Assembly (NCBI GenBank): GCA_936432065.2
Contig: OW386293.2
Coordinates: 68,403,965 to 68,467,964 of the forward strand
Direction: 5' to 3'
Origin: Rutpela maculata
Lineage: Eukaryota; Arthropoda; Insecta; Coleoptera; Cerambycidae
Length of the DNA: 64,000 nt
Shown here piece by piece: positions 42,400 to 53,699 of the stretch. The notes under the pieces are model-generated. The model had not been told where the DNA came from and did no database searches. It worked only from the letters and a program-made list of their open reading frames with translations. Both the position numbers and the translations under genes were made by a program. The stretch's first letter is position 1. The number at the start of each line of letters is the position of its first letter.

Positions 42400-42893
42400 T
42401 GTATGTTTTTTTACCTTTACCTCTTGGAAGGTAATTTCAGGGGGAGTTCCGGCAGAGATTTACACAAACACAATTAAGTATTTTGAATTGTTGATTTAAT
42501 AATATTTAATTAATACAGCCAAGAACATAACAGATACTTGTATAACGATGCAACTTACAGTTTTCTTCGATCGTTATCCATACGACAATCACTCGTTCCC
42601 CTCTGTCAACTCCCGTAAGACACTTTCTTATATTTTAAGAGAATCGCAGATCTGGAACTCCTCTAAGGGTTAAAACTCCATGAGTAACTCAGCACTCCAC
42701 AAATCTTCTATTTAATTCTAATTGGTAATGGATTTTGTCAGACTATTTAACATCCCCCATCACCTGGTCGGAGTTCTGTCAAAGTCAGCATCCTTCCACG
42801 CCGCCTTCTCTGTTACTAAACTTAATGCTCTAATACAAAACATAACTAAATAACAAACAACAAGAATATAAATAAGCAAGGCATAATGCTACA
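42400..42893 (-). repeat. 3' LTR of the Gypsy element
   Basis: On the element strand it starts TGTAGCATTATGCC (42893) and ends ...GGTAAAAAAACATACA (42400). About 490 bp. The matching 5' LTR is 47289-47774. Confidence 0.9.
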
Positions 42894-42908
42894 TTACCCC
42901 CCATTAAA
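42894..42908 (-). promoter_or_regulatory. polypurine tract
   Basis: On the element strand AATGGGGGGTAA lies directly before the 3' LTR start TGTAGC, the expected place for the plus-strand DNA primer. Confidence 0.75.
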
Positions 42909-42963
42909 TTGAGCAATGGGCTTCCCTGTGAAATTTAATTTTAAAGCATGTCTTGCATATATT

Positions 42964-43290
42964 TATTCTACAGGTTGAACATATATTTTTAAATTATATA
43001 CATTTTGGATTCCAAGAGAGGTACCACTAGCGTCATCTTGTACTTCATATGAGTTCGGACTCTTTATTGATATAATTGTCCCGGGGCCCTTAAATAATAA
43101 ATAACTTTTTTATTTCTCTGTCTTCCGCAGAAGACTGATGGTGAGTACGAACCAAGACCTTATCGCCAACAACAGATTTGACTAACCTTTTATTTTTTTC
43201 GTGACGAGCCTTACGCCTCTGAGCCTTTGATAGTAATCGTTCGTGAGCTAATTTAACCACGTCATTATGGCTTAAATTTGGAAAGTCGTC
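42964..43290 (-). pseudogene. Gypsy integrase C-terminal domain
   Basis: Minus frame: 'NDVVKLAHERLLSKAQRRK', then VGDKVLVRTHHQS, then a frameshift near 43087 into KGPGTIISIKSPNSYEVQD and 'YNLKIYVQPVE' with stop at 42964-42966. The basic stretch plus 'GDKVLV' and 'KGPG.I..I' is the GPY/F-like module of Gypsy integrases. It is separated from the core (43292 on) by a frame change. Confidence 0.75.
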
Positions 43291-43291
43291 T

Positions 43292-44026
43292 TTAGTTGAA
43301 TATAATAATATACTCTACATCCGTGATAAATTTATTTATATAACATTTACCGAACTGGAGGAATTCGGGCGAGTAGTTAGTTTCACTATGAATTATCCGA
43401 TTTAACCAATTCTGTACATCCGTCAGTAAAAATGCCCACTTCGTATGTTTCTGAAAACAAAATGTTCTAAGCAGTCTTCCGATCTCTCGATTGACGCGTT
43501 CTGTTAAATCGCCCTGAGGGTAATAAACAGACGTATGCCTCGCAATAATACCTTGGCCGCTCAAGGTCTCTTCCCACAACTGACTTGTGAATTGCGTCCC
43601 ATTATCTGAAAGAAGAACCTTAGGTTTTCCAAGTGTAGGAAAATATTTATCGATTAGACAGCGTAAGATGGCCCTCGTATTAGCTCGCTTTAGATGATAC
43701 AGTGAAACATATTTGCTGAACGTATCTACTACTACCAAGAGCTGAGTAGCACCCGCTCGAGACTTTGGTAATGGCCCCATTAGATCTAAACAAACAGTCT
43801 CATAAATATTTTTCGGTATTACACTATTCATTTCACCTACTAGATGCGGTGATATTTTTGCCTTCTGGCAGATCTCGCAACCCGCGATTAATTTTCGAGA
43901 AATATGATTCATTCTTGGCCAAAAATAGTACTTTTGTAATTGTTTCAAACATTTCTCTGCACCAAAATGACCATTCTCTGTATGTTCTTGTAAAACAAGT
44001 GAGGAAACACTAACAGCGGGATACAC
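43292..44026 (-). pseudogene. Gypsy integrase: zinc-binding and catalytic core
   Basis: The integrase cuts target DNA and joins the element ends. The zinc-binding part is H(TENG)H...C(EI)C within the first ~55 residues. The core has catalytic Asp in ETVCLDLMGPL, Asp in LLSDNGTQFTS, and Glu in DLTERVNREIG (DD35E arrangement). The annotated start (ATG or GTG at ~44026) is not real: coding comes from the RNase H frame through a frameshift near 44020. All catalytic residues survive, so loss of function comes from frame breaks rather than point changes. Confidence 0.88.
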
Positions 44027-44790
44027 AGTTTGAAACCTGGATTTACCTCTGTCCCTCTTTTGAATAATAGCCCCTTATATATTAAAAACCAATTTTTTAT
44101 ACGAGGAGGTGCATCAGCCTCTTTTAACTCACCAGAAATTTTACTACAAAAGACATCCTCCTCCTGTAAATCTTTAACAATTGTCATGTTAGACATAATT
44201 TCTCTTGCTAAAACTGTTTTCTTTAATGCTTCAATGCATATTTCCGTATTCTCGGGAATTTCAACGTTTTCTACGTTGCTGCTTCGAACGGGATAACGCG
44301 ACAGAGCGTCGGCGACTATATTCTCTGACCCTTTGCAATACTGTATGTCGAAATCGTATTCTTGCATATATATTATCCACCTAACAAGTCTCGAACTTAA
44401 AAGACGACACAATTTTATAAAAGACAAAGATTTGTGGTAATATAACACCGTAATTTCTCTACCAAGAACAAAAATTCTCCATTTCTTTAGAGAAACTACT
44501 AAAGCAAGGGCTTCTTTTTCCGTCACGGTATATCGTAATTCTGGACCATGCATTGTACGGCTCATATACGCTATATTGTTTCTACTGCCCGTCTCTTTAT
44601 TTATTTGGAATAAATAGCCCCAACAGCATAACCTGGTGCGTCAGTTTATATATAGAATCTTTGACTGTTATCCGGATGTTTCAGTATTGTTGCTTTTAAG
44701 AAGGCCTTCTTAATCACCTCAAAGGCATTTGCCTCTGCTAATCCCCACGTCCAGACTTGATTTTTTCTTAATAAACGGTGAAGAGGCACC
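43945..44790 (-). pseudogene. Gypsy RT connection and RNase H domain
   Basis: From 44790 down: LLRKNQVWTWGLAEANAFEV, then IKKAFLKATILKHPD (the RT tail), then RFYI-stop-TDAPGYAVGAIYSK, the first RNase H aspartate region. Several stops follow until 44565. The open part reads LRYTVTEKEALALV, SLKKWRIFVLGREITVL, HKSLSFIKL, RWIIYMQEYDFDIQYCKG and NIVADALSR, the standard RNase H landmarks ('EKEALAVV', 'DH..L', 'VADALSR'). The domain is complete in outline but broken by stops. Its 3' part overlaps the integrase frame because of a frameshift near 44020. Confidence 0.85.
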
Positions 44791-44794
44791 GTAA

Positions 44795-45610
44795 GATTGG
44801 AAAAATTATGTTTAAGTTAAAAAAAAATAAATTAGTTTTCTGTTACTTATAGATGCATTTATTATATGCAAGGTTTTTCGACGATATTCCGAAATCATCA
44901 CTCAAACTGTCTGAATTATTCGCAGAATAATTGAGGACAGTGATGAAGATGACTAATATTATCATATATCATTAGCATAACATGTTTGTTTATTATGTAT
45001 TCTTATTATTAAACACATAATTTTTTTATGTATTACCGTTTCGATGGAGCTTTGTAGAAAATGTATATATTGTGAGAAATACATCTCGTTATTTCAAAAA
45101 AATACGTAGGTTGCTCCAAAAAATTTTCAATACGTGTAATCCAAGCAGTTGTTGTTCATTTATATATTTATTAATATATCGAGTTTCTAATCAATTTATA
45201 CTATTTTTCTTTATTTGTTGTAATTAGTACGTAAGTAAATACATTATTGTTTAGTGTTACCCTGGTGTTATAATTTCCGAACCCACGATACAGGGTGTTT
45301 ACTAAAGGGGGTGTAAGCTCGTAACATTATCTTTGCCAATTTGACTTCGACAGAGTTTTGTAAAAAATATATGTTATAGCTTATTGTATGGCGTATAATT
45401 AGTAAAAAAATAGAGGTGTCCGCTAACGTGTAAGTACGTATATAAATTTTTCAAAAAGTTCAAAAGCATCAATTTTGTTTTTCTTCATGAAAAGATTTCA
45501 TGAAAATATCAATAATAAATTGTTTTGAGCATATTCACAATATATGTGAAATACAAACAAATTGGTTCACTTGATTAAGAAAAAAAATTTTTTTTCGGAT
45601 TTTCTTCACA
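44795..45610. other. non-retroviral insert replacing the RT core
   Basis: AT-rich sequence with no RT motifs lies where ~800 bp of reverse transcriptase should be. At 45240-45290, 'GTTTAGTGTTACCCTGGTGTTATAATTTCCGAACCCACG' in split form (GTTTAGTGTTACCC, GTGTTATAATTTCCGAAC) resembles the LTR end at 56500-56546. 'ATACAGGGTGTTTACTAAAG' at 45289 resembles a mariner-type terminus. It looks like debris of at least two other elements. Confidence 0.6.
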
Positions 45611-45614
45611 GATA

Positions 45615-46556
45615 TTATGAAGTCTTTGAGGGAAAAACTTTTTGTGGTAGTATCTTACACAAAGATACATCACTGGAAGGAACCACACGCAAAAAGGTTG
45701 CAAAGGCACGGACACTTATCTTAACCTGCCATGGCCTTTCTTGAAGAAATTTTTCACTAATTCCCGTAATTTGACTCCCCGAATCAATTAAACAACGTGT
45801 CCCTAAGGTTCCTATTTTAATATCTACTGTAGGCGCAATAGCAACAGATTTTACTTCTTGCTCCCCTTCTTCTAGAAGGTCTTCATAATCTCTATTAAAA
45901 ATAGTAGCCATCGATGAACTCGGGCCTACGTCATTACCTCGATCCTCGAAACTTCTCGGGCGATTGTCTCTCGGATTTTCTACACGTCGGAAATCTAGTC
46001 GAGCCGTACCAACCCTGTTATTCATTATAGGACTATTTTCACGAACTGCAGAATTTCCGAATTTTTGCTCGCGATTATTTTGGTTAGCCATCCCTTCCTC
46101 AACCTCATCGACTTTTTTTAAATAACATTCGATATCTTCCACATTGCGAAATCCAGAATTTATTATACCACGCCGTACATCAGGTGAAAAATGGTTGCAA
46201 ATCATTTTAATCATTTCATCTTCGGTCAACGGCTGAGACAGATACTTCGCCTCCCTAACCAATTTTAGAAAATAATCTGCACGTGACCCGCGCTCGTAGG
46301 TGCCAAATTTAATTTTAGAAAACGTTTCCCTCTCTTTCTCAATATTCCAGTACCTTTTCATAAATAATTCCCTAAAATTTTCAAAATAGTTAAACTCTTT
46401 AATCTCACCCCAATCCTGAGTCGACTCTCTCAAACAATTTACTGAAAAGCAGACTCTCTTTTTCTCAGGCACGCCCGCCTCGTCTAACAGTTTTTCTAAT
46501 TTTTTAATAAATACAACTGGATGTGCATTACTCCTAGGCGAAAAGTGGAGATTCAT
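45615..46556 (-). pseudogene. Gypsy gag (capsid part) and aspartic protease
   Basis: A 313-codon frame. Residues ~1-150 are capsid-like: 'NYFENFRELFMKRYWNIEKE', 'FGTYERGSRADYFLKLV', 'REAKYLSQPLTEDEMI', 'HFSPDVRRGI'. Then comes a charged linker without a CCHC zinc knuckle. Around residue 250-270, IKIGTLGTRCLIDSGSQITG contains the protease active-site DSG. After about residue 280 the sequence (KISVRAFATFLRV...) no longer looks like a protease and runs into the insert, so the protease is truncated. The ATG at 46556 is internal: gag begins in the next feature and is joined by a frameshift at a G7 run (plus strand C7, ~46559). Confidence 0.85.
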
Positions 46557-46939
46557 ATCCCCCCCAAATCTTTAAACACGGTTATATAATTTCTATAAGT
46601 TTGACCAACTGTAGCTACCTCGGTACTTTCCTCGTTTCCTATTTTATCAACTGGCTTACTTTTAACATCCTTCCTTATTGAGTCAGACAATTGTACAGTA
46701 CTATACCTAACTAAAGACATATTATCTTCAATGGTTGTAGACACACGCGCTACAACAGTTTCTAGGTTTTTCTCCAAACTACTATTAAATTGCATATTCA
46801 AATTTTCAAAAATTTTTATTAATGTTTGTTCTAACTTTCCCTCTGCATCTGAACTACCAGATGCCTGTTCCTCAATATCCCCCTGGTTTGATGTACCAGA
46901 TGGTGGTTCATTACCATCCTGATTTCGGGTCTTAACCAT
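46553..46939 (-). pseudogene. Gypsy gag N-terminal part
   Basis: 128 codons from ATG at 46939: an acidic, Ser/Gln-rich start (MVKTRNQDGNEPPSGTSNQG), then a helix-prone stretch (LEQTLIKIFENLNMQF). It ends FKDLGGI-stop, while the next frame continues GGDMNLHFSP. The single-base change lies in the homopolymer G run. The start is credible: it is the first ATG after the 350-bp leader following the 5' LTR. Confidence 0.75.
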
Positions 46940-47288
46940 GTTGATAGCTGTTGTAAATATCGTATGTATACACCAATTGAAAAAAATTCTTAAACTATCT
47001 AACTACTTAGCTTGTGACCAATACAACAATAAAATGGCCTTTTATTTATTAGCTAATCTAATGACTATTTTCCTAGACGCCACTGATCTTCAAATATTCA
47101 CTGTGAAATATTTAAATCCACACTCATTAAGGTTCCAGTTCATCAGGATTAAAGTATATTTGTAATGATGCACAAACAGTAGGAAATTTATCCAAATACG
47201 TCTCTGGCTGCTCGAAACTACAATACTTTATTTTTGCTTTGTTTTATCATATCCCAAAATTCATGTGTAATCTCTGGCCTCGAGCATT
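46940..47288 (-). promoter_or_regulatory. Gypsy leader between 5' LTR and gag
   Basis: 349 bp without coding potential. The primer-binding site should begin right after the LTR end (~47288) and reads ATGCTCGAGGCCAGAG on the element strand. It does not start TGG, so I cannot name the tRNA primer. Confidence 0.5.
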
Positions 47289-47774
47289 ATAATGTTTTTT
47301 TACCTTTACCTCTTGGAAGGTAATTTCAGGGGGAGTTCCGGCAGAGATTTAAACAAACACAATTAAGTATTTTGAATTGTTGATTTAATAATATTTAATT
47401 AATACAGCCAAGGACATAACAGATACTTGTATAACGATGCAACTTACAGTTTTCTTTGATAGTTTTCCATACGACAATCACTCGTTCCCCTCTGTCAACT
47501 CCCGTTAAGACACTTTCTTATATTTTAACAGAATCGCAGACCTGGAACTCCTCTAAGGGTTAAAACTCCATGAGTAACTCAGCACTCCACAAATCTTCTA
47601 TTTATTTCTAATTGGTAATGGATTTTGTTAGACTATTTAACATTCCACCTGGTCGGAGTTCTGTTAAAGTCAGCATCCTTGCACGCCGCCTTCTCTGTTA
47701 CTAAACTTAATACTCTAATACAAAATATAACTAAATAACAAACAACAAGAATATAAGCAAGGCATAATGCTACA
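47289..47774 (-). repeat. 5' LTR of the Gypsy element
   Basis: Starts TGTAGCATTATGCC at 47774 on the element strand. The end reads ...AAAAAAACATTATA, where the 3' LTR has ...AAAAAAACATACA. Followed by target duplicate AGCG at 47775. Confidence 0.9.
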
Positions 47775-47778
47775 AGCG

Positions 47779-48384
47779 AAGAATCGAAAAAAGGGACCTT
47801 CCCCCCCACCCTTGAAGCGGCAGGATTAGGGGCGGGGACTTTTAGTCCCAACTACCCCCAACACATTCCCGAAGAGGAAAATTCTCCCCCCTCAATGTTC
47901 TCTACAATCCCGTTTTGGGCATTAATTGATTGGATTATGTGGCTGCGATAAATGCAATATTTTTGCAATATTTACATGAAATTTGACACATAGTTATTTC
48001 AGGATTTATGATAACGAGCGTAATGTTTAAAAAGCTTAAAGAGATTAGGAAATCACGACGGATATTCTACTGTGTAAAAGTTAAATAAAGAGGTCACAAA
48101 AAGGTGAAGAAAAAAAAATTGAAAAAAAATTGAACCTGATTCAAAAAAGATATCTAAAAATTATAAACAAATAAAGAAATCAAATGTATTTTTAAGAAAC
48201 TTCAATATTATATATTATTAATATATTAGGTAATAAGATTGAATTAACTGAGCGACGGTGAAATATAATTTCATAATGTTTAGTAATCTTTTTTGAAGGA
48301 GGTTCAATTTTTTTTTTCAAAAATTTTAATTTTTTCGAATTGTTTTGTAAATAACCAAAAACTAATAATATGATATATTAGTTC
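47779..48384. other. no recognised feature
   Basis: AT-rich sequence except for a C/G-rich patch at 47800-47910. No recognisable gene or shared repeat. Confidence 0.35.
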
Positions 48385-48959
48385 AGTCAAAAAACCGCAA
48401 AAAATGACCCAACCTCCTGAAAAATCCGAAAGTTTTGAAACTTCGCACACTTATTTAGAGGTACCTAAGAATGAATATACCGAAAGTCCTCATGAATATG
48501 AGGCGAGCTCTAGCGGCAATTAGCGAAAATAGGGCACTTTCTTTGGTTTTTCGTTAATATCTCGAGAACCGTTGGTCGGAGGCAAAAGTTGATTACATAC
48601 ATAATTAAGGCTTATCAAATTTGCTACAAAAATGATTATATACATTTTCCTCGTATTTCCAATGGTTCCCGAGTTATAGGTGCTAAAAGAGAGCGTTTTG
48701 TGAAAAACCACGCTAGGGCGGTACAATATGGCATTTCTAATAATATTTGACATATGGTTTACCTACATTTTTGTATACTAAGGATAATTGAGGAGATAAA
48801 CTTCACAACTTTGGAAAAAAAGCACATGATGTATGTTACTTATGATGTATATTGATGAGGCACATGATGTAGGTATATTAAATAATGAAATATATGAACA
48901 AACAAAATCCTGAGGTTATTCCAAGGAAAATTTTGTACAGAAAAATCAATCAGCTCTGA

Positions 48960-49456
48960 ATCGCTTCTTGGTAGAAGGTCCTGCAATTTGATTATCTTGG
49001 CCAGCTTCTACACTTGCTGCCTGAAACAATAGGTAAGTATGCATGAGATGAAGGTGTGAGAGAACCATTATACAAATAAAACATGTAAGTGAAAGAAAGT
49101 ATATAAGAAATAAATAAAACAGAAGAAGTAAATATAAGAAAGTAGTAAGCGACCAGTAAAACAACATATGAACACATGACAACCGATTTATATATACTAT
49201 TGCAAGGTAAATGAATAATAAAAAAAATACAAATGTGCAATCTCAAATGACTTCTGGTTCCAGCAAGCATATTGCTTTGACCTTTATGTACCAAATGTTC
49301 AGTGTTTGTTATTTGCACTGAATGATCTGCTTCTTCAAGGTTTATGACATCGGGATCATCAGGGTCATCAAAGTCTTCTTCGAGGTTGGAAGTAACACCA
49401 TTCAAGCATTCGTCATGGCAGTTGTGGCTGTCGAAAGGCAGGAATAATGTGTACAA
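48960..49456 (-). pseudogene. left-arm copy of acidic ORF plus downstream exon
   Basis: The minus frame from ~49456 reads CLNGVTSNLEEDFDDPDDPD then VINLEEADHSVQ and runs on into AT-rich sequence. About 350 bp further, after TTTCAG (49022-49017), comes the short open piece AASVEAGQDNQIAGPSTKKR-FRAD-stop (49016-48947). This looks like two exons of one gene with the acidic, then basic, tail often seen at transposase C-termini. A TTG|GTACAT donor would keep the frame but is weak. Product unknown. Confidence 0.4.
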
Positions 49457-49945
49457 GCATTTGTCACAACTGCCATGGCGAATGCTTGAATGGTGTTACT
49501 TCCAACCTCGAAGAAGACTTTGATGACCCTGATGATCCCGATGTCATAAACCTTGAAGAAGCAGATCATTCAGTGCAAATAACAAACACTGAACATTTGG
49601 TACATAAAGGTCAAAGCAATATGCTTGCTGGAACCAGAAGTCATTTGAGATTGCACATTTGTATTTTTTTTATTATTCATTTACCTTGCAATAGTATATA
49701 TAAATCGGTTATCATGTGTTCATATGTTGTTTTACTGGTCGCTTACTACTTTCTTATATTTACTTCTTCTGTTTTATTTATTTCTTATATACTTTCTTTT
49801 ACTTACATGTTTTATTTGTATAATGGTTCTCTCACACCTTCATCTCATGCATACTTACCTATTGTTTCAGGCAGCAAGTGTAGAAGCTGGCCAAGATAAT
49901 CAAATTGCAGGACCTTCTACCAAGAAGCGATTCAGAGCTGATTGA
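49447..49945 (+). pseudogene. right-arm copy of acidic ORF plus downstream exon
   Basis: Mirror of the previous feature: CLNGVTSNLEEDFDDPDDPD, then after TTTCAG (49864-49869) the 23-residue piece starting AASVEAGQDNQIAGP and ending FRAD-stop at 49945. Protein sequences of the two arms are almost identical (D/G at one position), so the palindrome is young or being homogenised. Confidence 0.4.
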
Positions 49946-50475
49946 TTTTTCTGTACAAAATTTTCCTTGGAATAACCTCAGGATTTTGTTTGTTCATATA
50001 TTTCATTATTTAATATACCTACATCATGTGCCTCATCAATATACATCATAAGTAACATACATCATGTGCTTTTTTTCCAAAGTTGTGAAGTTTATCTCCT
50101 CAATTATCCTTAGTATACAAAAATGTAGGTAAACCATATGTCAAATATTATTAGAAATGCCATATTGTACCGCCCTAGCGTGGTTTTTCACAAAACGCTC
50201 TCTTTTAGCACCTATAACTCGGGAACCATTGGAAATACGAGGAAAATGTATATAATCATTTTTGTAGCAAATTTGATAAGCCTTAATTATGTATGTAATC
50301 AACTTTTGCCTCCGACCAACGGTTCTCGAGATATTAACGAAAAACCAAAGAAAGTGCCCTGTTTTCGCTAATTGCCGCTAGAGCTCGCCTCATATTCATG
50401 AAATAAGTATGCGAAGTTTCAAAACTTTCGGATTTTTCAGGAGGTTAAACATTGTTTTGACTGGACTATATATGT

Positions 50476-51552
50476 TATATTAGTTTTGACAATTATAACA
50501 ATGATAAAAACACGGCCCCTATAGCATTACTATTTCAATATCCATTAACTTGTATGTAACTTACTAGGTTTGCAGAATATTTAATTTTAACATGAAGTAA
50601 CGTGGAAAAGTTTTTCGGAAGACTCGTAAATATTTACAGTATGAAAGGAAATTTTGTAAAATAACGTCTCCCACATTAATAAACATGGAACATAAGGGCT
50701 CCTTCAAGTACATTAAGTCAAATCGTTAAAATTCTAACTGGGTTCTAGACAACTAAAATATTTAATTCGATGACATAGGTTCCAAGCGCTAACAGCATGT
50801 CGGGGGCCAGAGAGGCGGTGTTATATTAAAACGACACCGGGAACGCCGACGACAACCATGGTGATAATAAAGCGACGGCTGTGTTACACATCACGAAGTT
50901 CAAATTAAGTGTCGTATGTGTTGTACTTCACATCATGCGGATTAGCAGTACTTATTTGACTTTATTATGTAGTTTTTTGGTTATTACATTATATAAATAG
51001 AGGATGAATTTAAAAAAAGCCACATTATTCGAACAAAATCCATGGAAATGTCAGGATATTTGAGCCACAAAAAGTATCTAACGTAAAGTCATTAATATAA
51101 TATTATGTAACAAGTTATTATTTAAAATATTAATACAATGGCTCGGTCTTACAATTTTTTTCCCTTATTATGCTGATTTGTAGCATTGATACTGCAAAGA
51201 CTTTTGCATGTATATAATATCCTGACGGTACTATTTAATGTATTGTTTCACTGCTTTTACATACAACTGCACGTATATCAAACGTCAACTAACTTCCTTT
51301 TAAAATTTTATGATATGCTGCATTGATGTCACTCTTCTAAATTGAAAACTGAATAATAAAATCTCTCTTACAGAACATTATGATAATAGGAATAGGAATT
51401 TAACGCCGGACATAAACATCAATATTATAACAATAATCATTTGAATAGATGAAACAGTGAGCAAACGTAGGAAATAAAATAGCAGAATACATATGACAAG
51501 CAAATGTCTGAAAATATATAGTGTAGTGCTGTAGTAATGAAATAAACTTATG
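50476..51552. other. no recognised feature
   Basis: AT-rich with a GC-richer patch at 50790-50900 ('GTCGGGGGCCAGAGAGGCGG'). No gene recognised. Confidence 0.35.
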
Positions 51553-51650
51553 TGCCTTAGAGACGGCTTTATAGAATGGTACTAGGCTATTGGATACTAA
51601 AGAAAGGACATTTTTGTATTTACTTTTCAATAGCCTAGTACCATTCTGTA
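51553..51650. repeat. small inverted repeat
   Basis: TATAGAATGGTACTAGGCTAT and the inverse ATAGCCTAGTACCATTCTGT flank ~40 bp. The same motif (ACAGAATGGTACTAGTCTAT) lies at 61540-61560 at the edge of the inverted LTR-element copy. Confidence 0.7.
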
Positions 51651-52316
51651 AAGTTGCCTTTAACAGCTTATCAAAAAAATTTTTTAATCGGTTCAGGATA
51701 AATTCAGTTTAGGATAAATTGTAGGATAAATTGTTGAATTACGAAATCATTTTCTTAAGCACACCGCCACCCTTAACCTTAACCGCCACCAACTAAGTTG
51801 GCGTTATAACATTAAAAATGCCTAAAACACACATAATTTGTTTTTTTAACAAAATCGATCGGTAAATAAAAAGTTATTGGTCATTTAAAATTTAAAAAAT
51901 CGTTTTCTGATTTATTTAGCCTTGTAATTGAATAGAAATTTTGTTAAATGCTATTTCCTATCATATTAAAACGTAGACATGATTTTTAAATAGTGACATT
52001 ATATTAGCAACGTTATCGTTTTCGGAAATAGGTTATGGTGGTGTAATAGGTAGAATTTTAGCTTGAAATCCAAGGATGGCAACTTTGAAACACAGGCAGG
52101 GTATTTTAGATGTAGTTGCTCCATTTTACCTTTCTTTATTGATATTTGGACCTAAATCTGATTGCCATGTGATTTAATGTTTGGAACACCAGGCGAAAAC
52201 ACTTGTATAAACTAGCGAAGTGGAAGACACTCAATTGGCTGACCGGGACGTTCAGACTTAAGAAGGGGGCAGTGTAACAGCTTTATACCCTTTACGAACA
52301 ACTGTATGAATAGGGG
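51640..52316 (+). mobile_element. 3' internal region and LTR start of an LTR retroelement (part 1)
   Basis: Matches the inverse of 60830-61555 through 'AACTAAGTTGGCGTTATAAC', 'GATCGGTAAATAAAAAGTTA', 'CACAGGCAGGGTATT' and 'GGACCTAAATCTG'. Near its end a purine-rich tract AAGAAGGGGGC (52262-52272) is followed by AG-TGTAACAGCTTTATACCC, a plausible LTR start. The LTR is cut at TGTATGAAT (~52316) by a 3.87-kb insertion and resumes at 56187. No ORF remains. Confidence 0.7.
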
Positions 52317-53699
52317 TTTTCCATATTATAACAATTCACTTCAAATGTTGCATTAATATGAAGTAATACATAAATATTAAAGCCTAAATATCATCAGATT
52401 AAAATAAATATTTAATAAACAAATCGATTTAAAATTAAAATATTTGAATAATTTCGAGAACGTCACCTTATTGGGTAATGATACTGGTGACGTCGCTTCA
52501 TATATCTGTCAGAAGACAAAATAGCTTTGTTTGTTTTTTGTTCAAATATTCTCCACTCTCTGCACCAGTGCAAATCTATCTCTCTTCAACTAATGTAGAG
52601 TCTCAATCTACCTCCTTCTAATATTTGCACTAGTGCAGCTAATCCGAACGGACCTATTATTGTTTACTGGATATTTGAAACCTGTTTCTCTTGTTTCTAC
52701 AAATTAAAGAAAGTGAACAAAGCTTCTACAAACAATTTACCCAGTTTAAATATTTTTATGGTGATCGAGTTTATTAAAAATGATGATCGATTTCATTCAA
52801 CCGAGTTGAAGGGCGTAAAAGCAGCAGCGTAAGTATTTAAAATAAATTAATGAATCAGTTGTTTGCAGCTAGAACCTAATAAAGTTATTAAATTTATGAT
52901 TTAGTTTTCGTATTATTACACATTATTATGTTATATCTAATTTGGTTTATTTGTGACTATTTATATTAACAACATAACCTTAAAAGAAAGTAGATACAAA
53001 ATCTCCGTTTATAAATTTTTATTGAAATTTGCTTCTGTAGTAGTAAAAAGTGCAGTGATTTTTTATAATTTGTTAAAAATAAAATGTCAGAGAAATTGTG
53101 TGAGGAAGCTGAGAAGTTAATCTGCGAGCAAAGTATGTGGTAGAAGTGAAAAGTGAAGTGTCCAAGCACTGAAAAAACTTTGGAGAACTATATAAAAAAT
53201 AATCAAATTACAGACAAATTTAAAGGGCAAGTATATTTACAAATGTTATGTGCCAATTAACAAAAAGGACTTTACTGTGTTGCGAACTCAAATTTTAAAA
53301 AAATCAAAATTGTGAACATTTTAAGCATTGATGATGATGATAACTATATAATACGAAAAAATTATTACAGGCAGTTTACGAAATTGGGAAAATTTTGTTT
53401 ATCCAGTATTAAACAACTGTTGTTGACAATTAAAATAATATATATTGAAAATATGTCTATCTGAATAATAAAAACCAAAATTTGTATTAATAGTATATTG
53501 ATTCTTTTCTTTACAGAGGAAAACTACAGTTTCATATTTACTACCCAAACTGCTTTATTTAATGACGGAAGGTTGTAAATTAATAACAGCACATGCAATA
53601 AAAATAACACTGTTTATGAGGGCAATCAAATTATGATCTATTACAGAGTGAGATTTTAAATATGTAAGAGATCGTTTTGGTGCAGACACATTTTTTAAA

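Larger units (their letters stand above)
42396..47778 (-). mobile_element. Gypsy-type LTR retrotransposon, internally deleted
   Basis: Two LTRs enclose gag, protease, RNase H and integrase in that order on the minus strand; integrase last is the Ty3/Gypsy order. The flanks AGCG (42396-42399) and AGCG (47775-47778) are a 4-bp target duplication typical of Gypsy. Joining them gives 'TTATAAGCGAAGAATCG'. LTRs differ by about 13 substitutions and a few small indels (about 97% identity), so insertion is not ancient. The reverse transcriptase core is absent, replaced by ~0.8 kb of unrelated DNA (44795-45610). There are frameshifts in gag and pol, and no env, so it cannot move on its own. Confidence 0.92.
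48385..50475. mobile_element. 2.1-kb near-perfect palindrome
   Basis: Left arm 48385-49430 and right arm 49465-50475 are reverse complements with only a few differences plus one ~40-bp extra piece in the left arm near 48455-48490. The spacer is ~35 bp. Outer ends read CAGTCAAAA... and ...TTTTGACTG, with TA-rich flanks, like a mariner-type terminus. Each arm carries the same exon-like sequences (next two entries). Probably two head-to-head copies of one element joined at their inner ends. Confidence 0.9.

Noticed and set aside
42404..47774. Endogenous retrovirus with env
   Set aside because: Only gag, protease, RNase H and integrase are present; nothing between integrase and the 3' LTR except the integrase C-terminus and the polypurine tract.
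49000..49900. 154- and 150-codon ORFs as genes
   Set aside because: Only the first ~50 codons look coding; the rest translates AT-rich, intron-like sequence. They are mirror copies within a palindrome.
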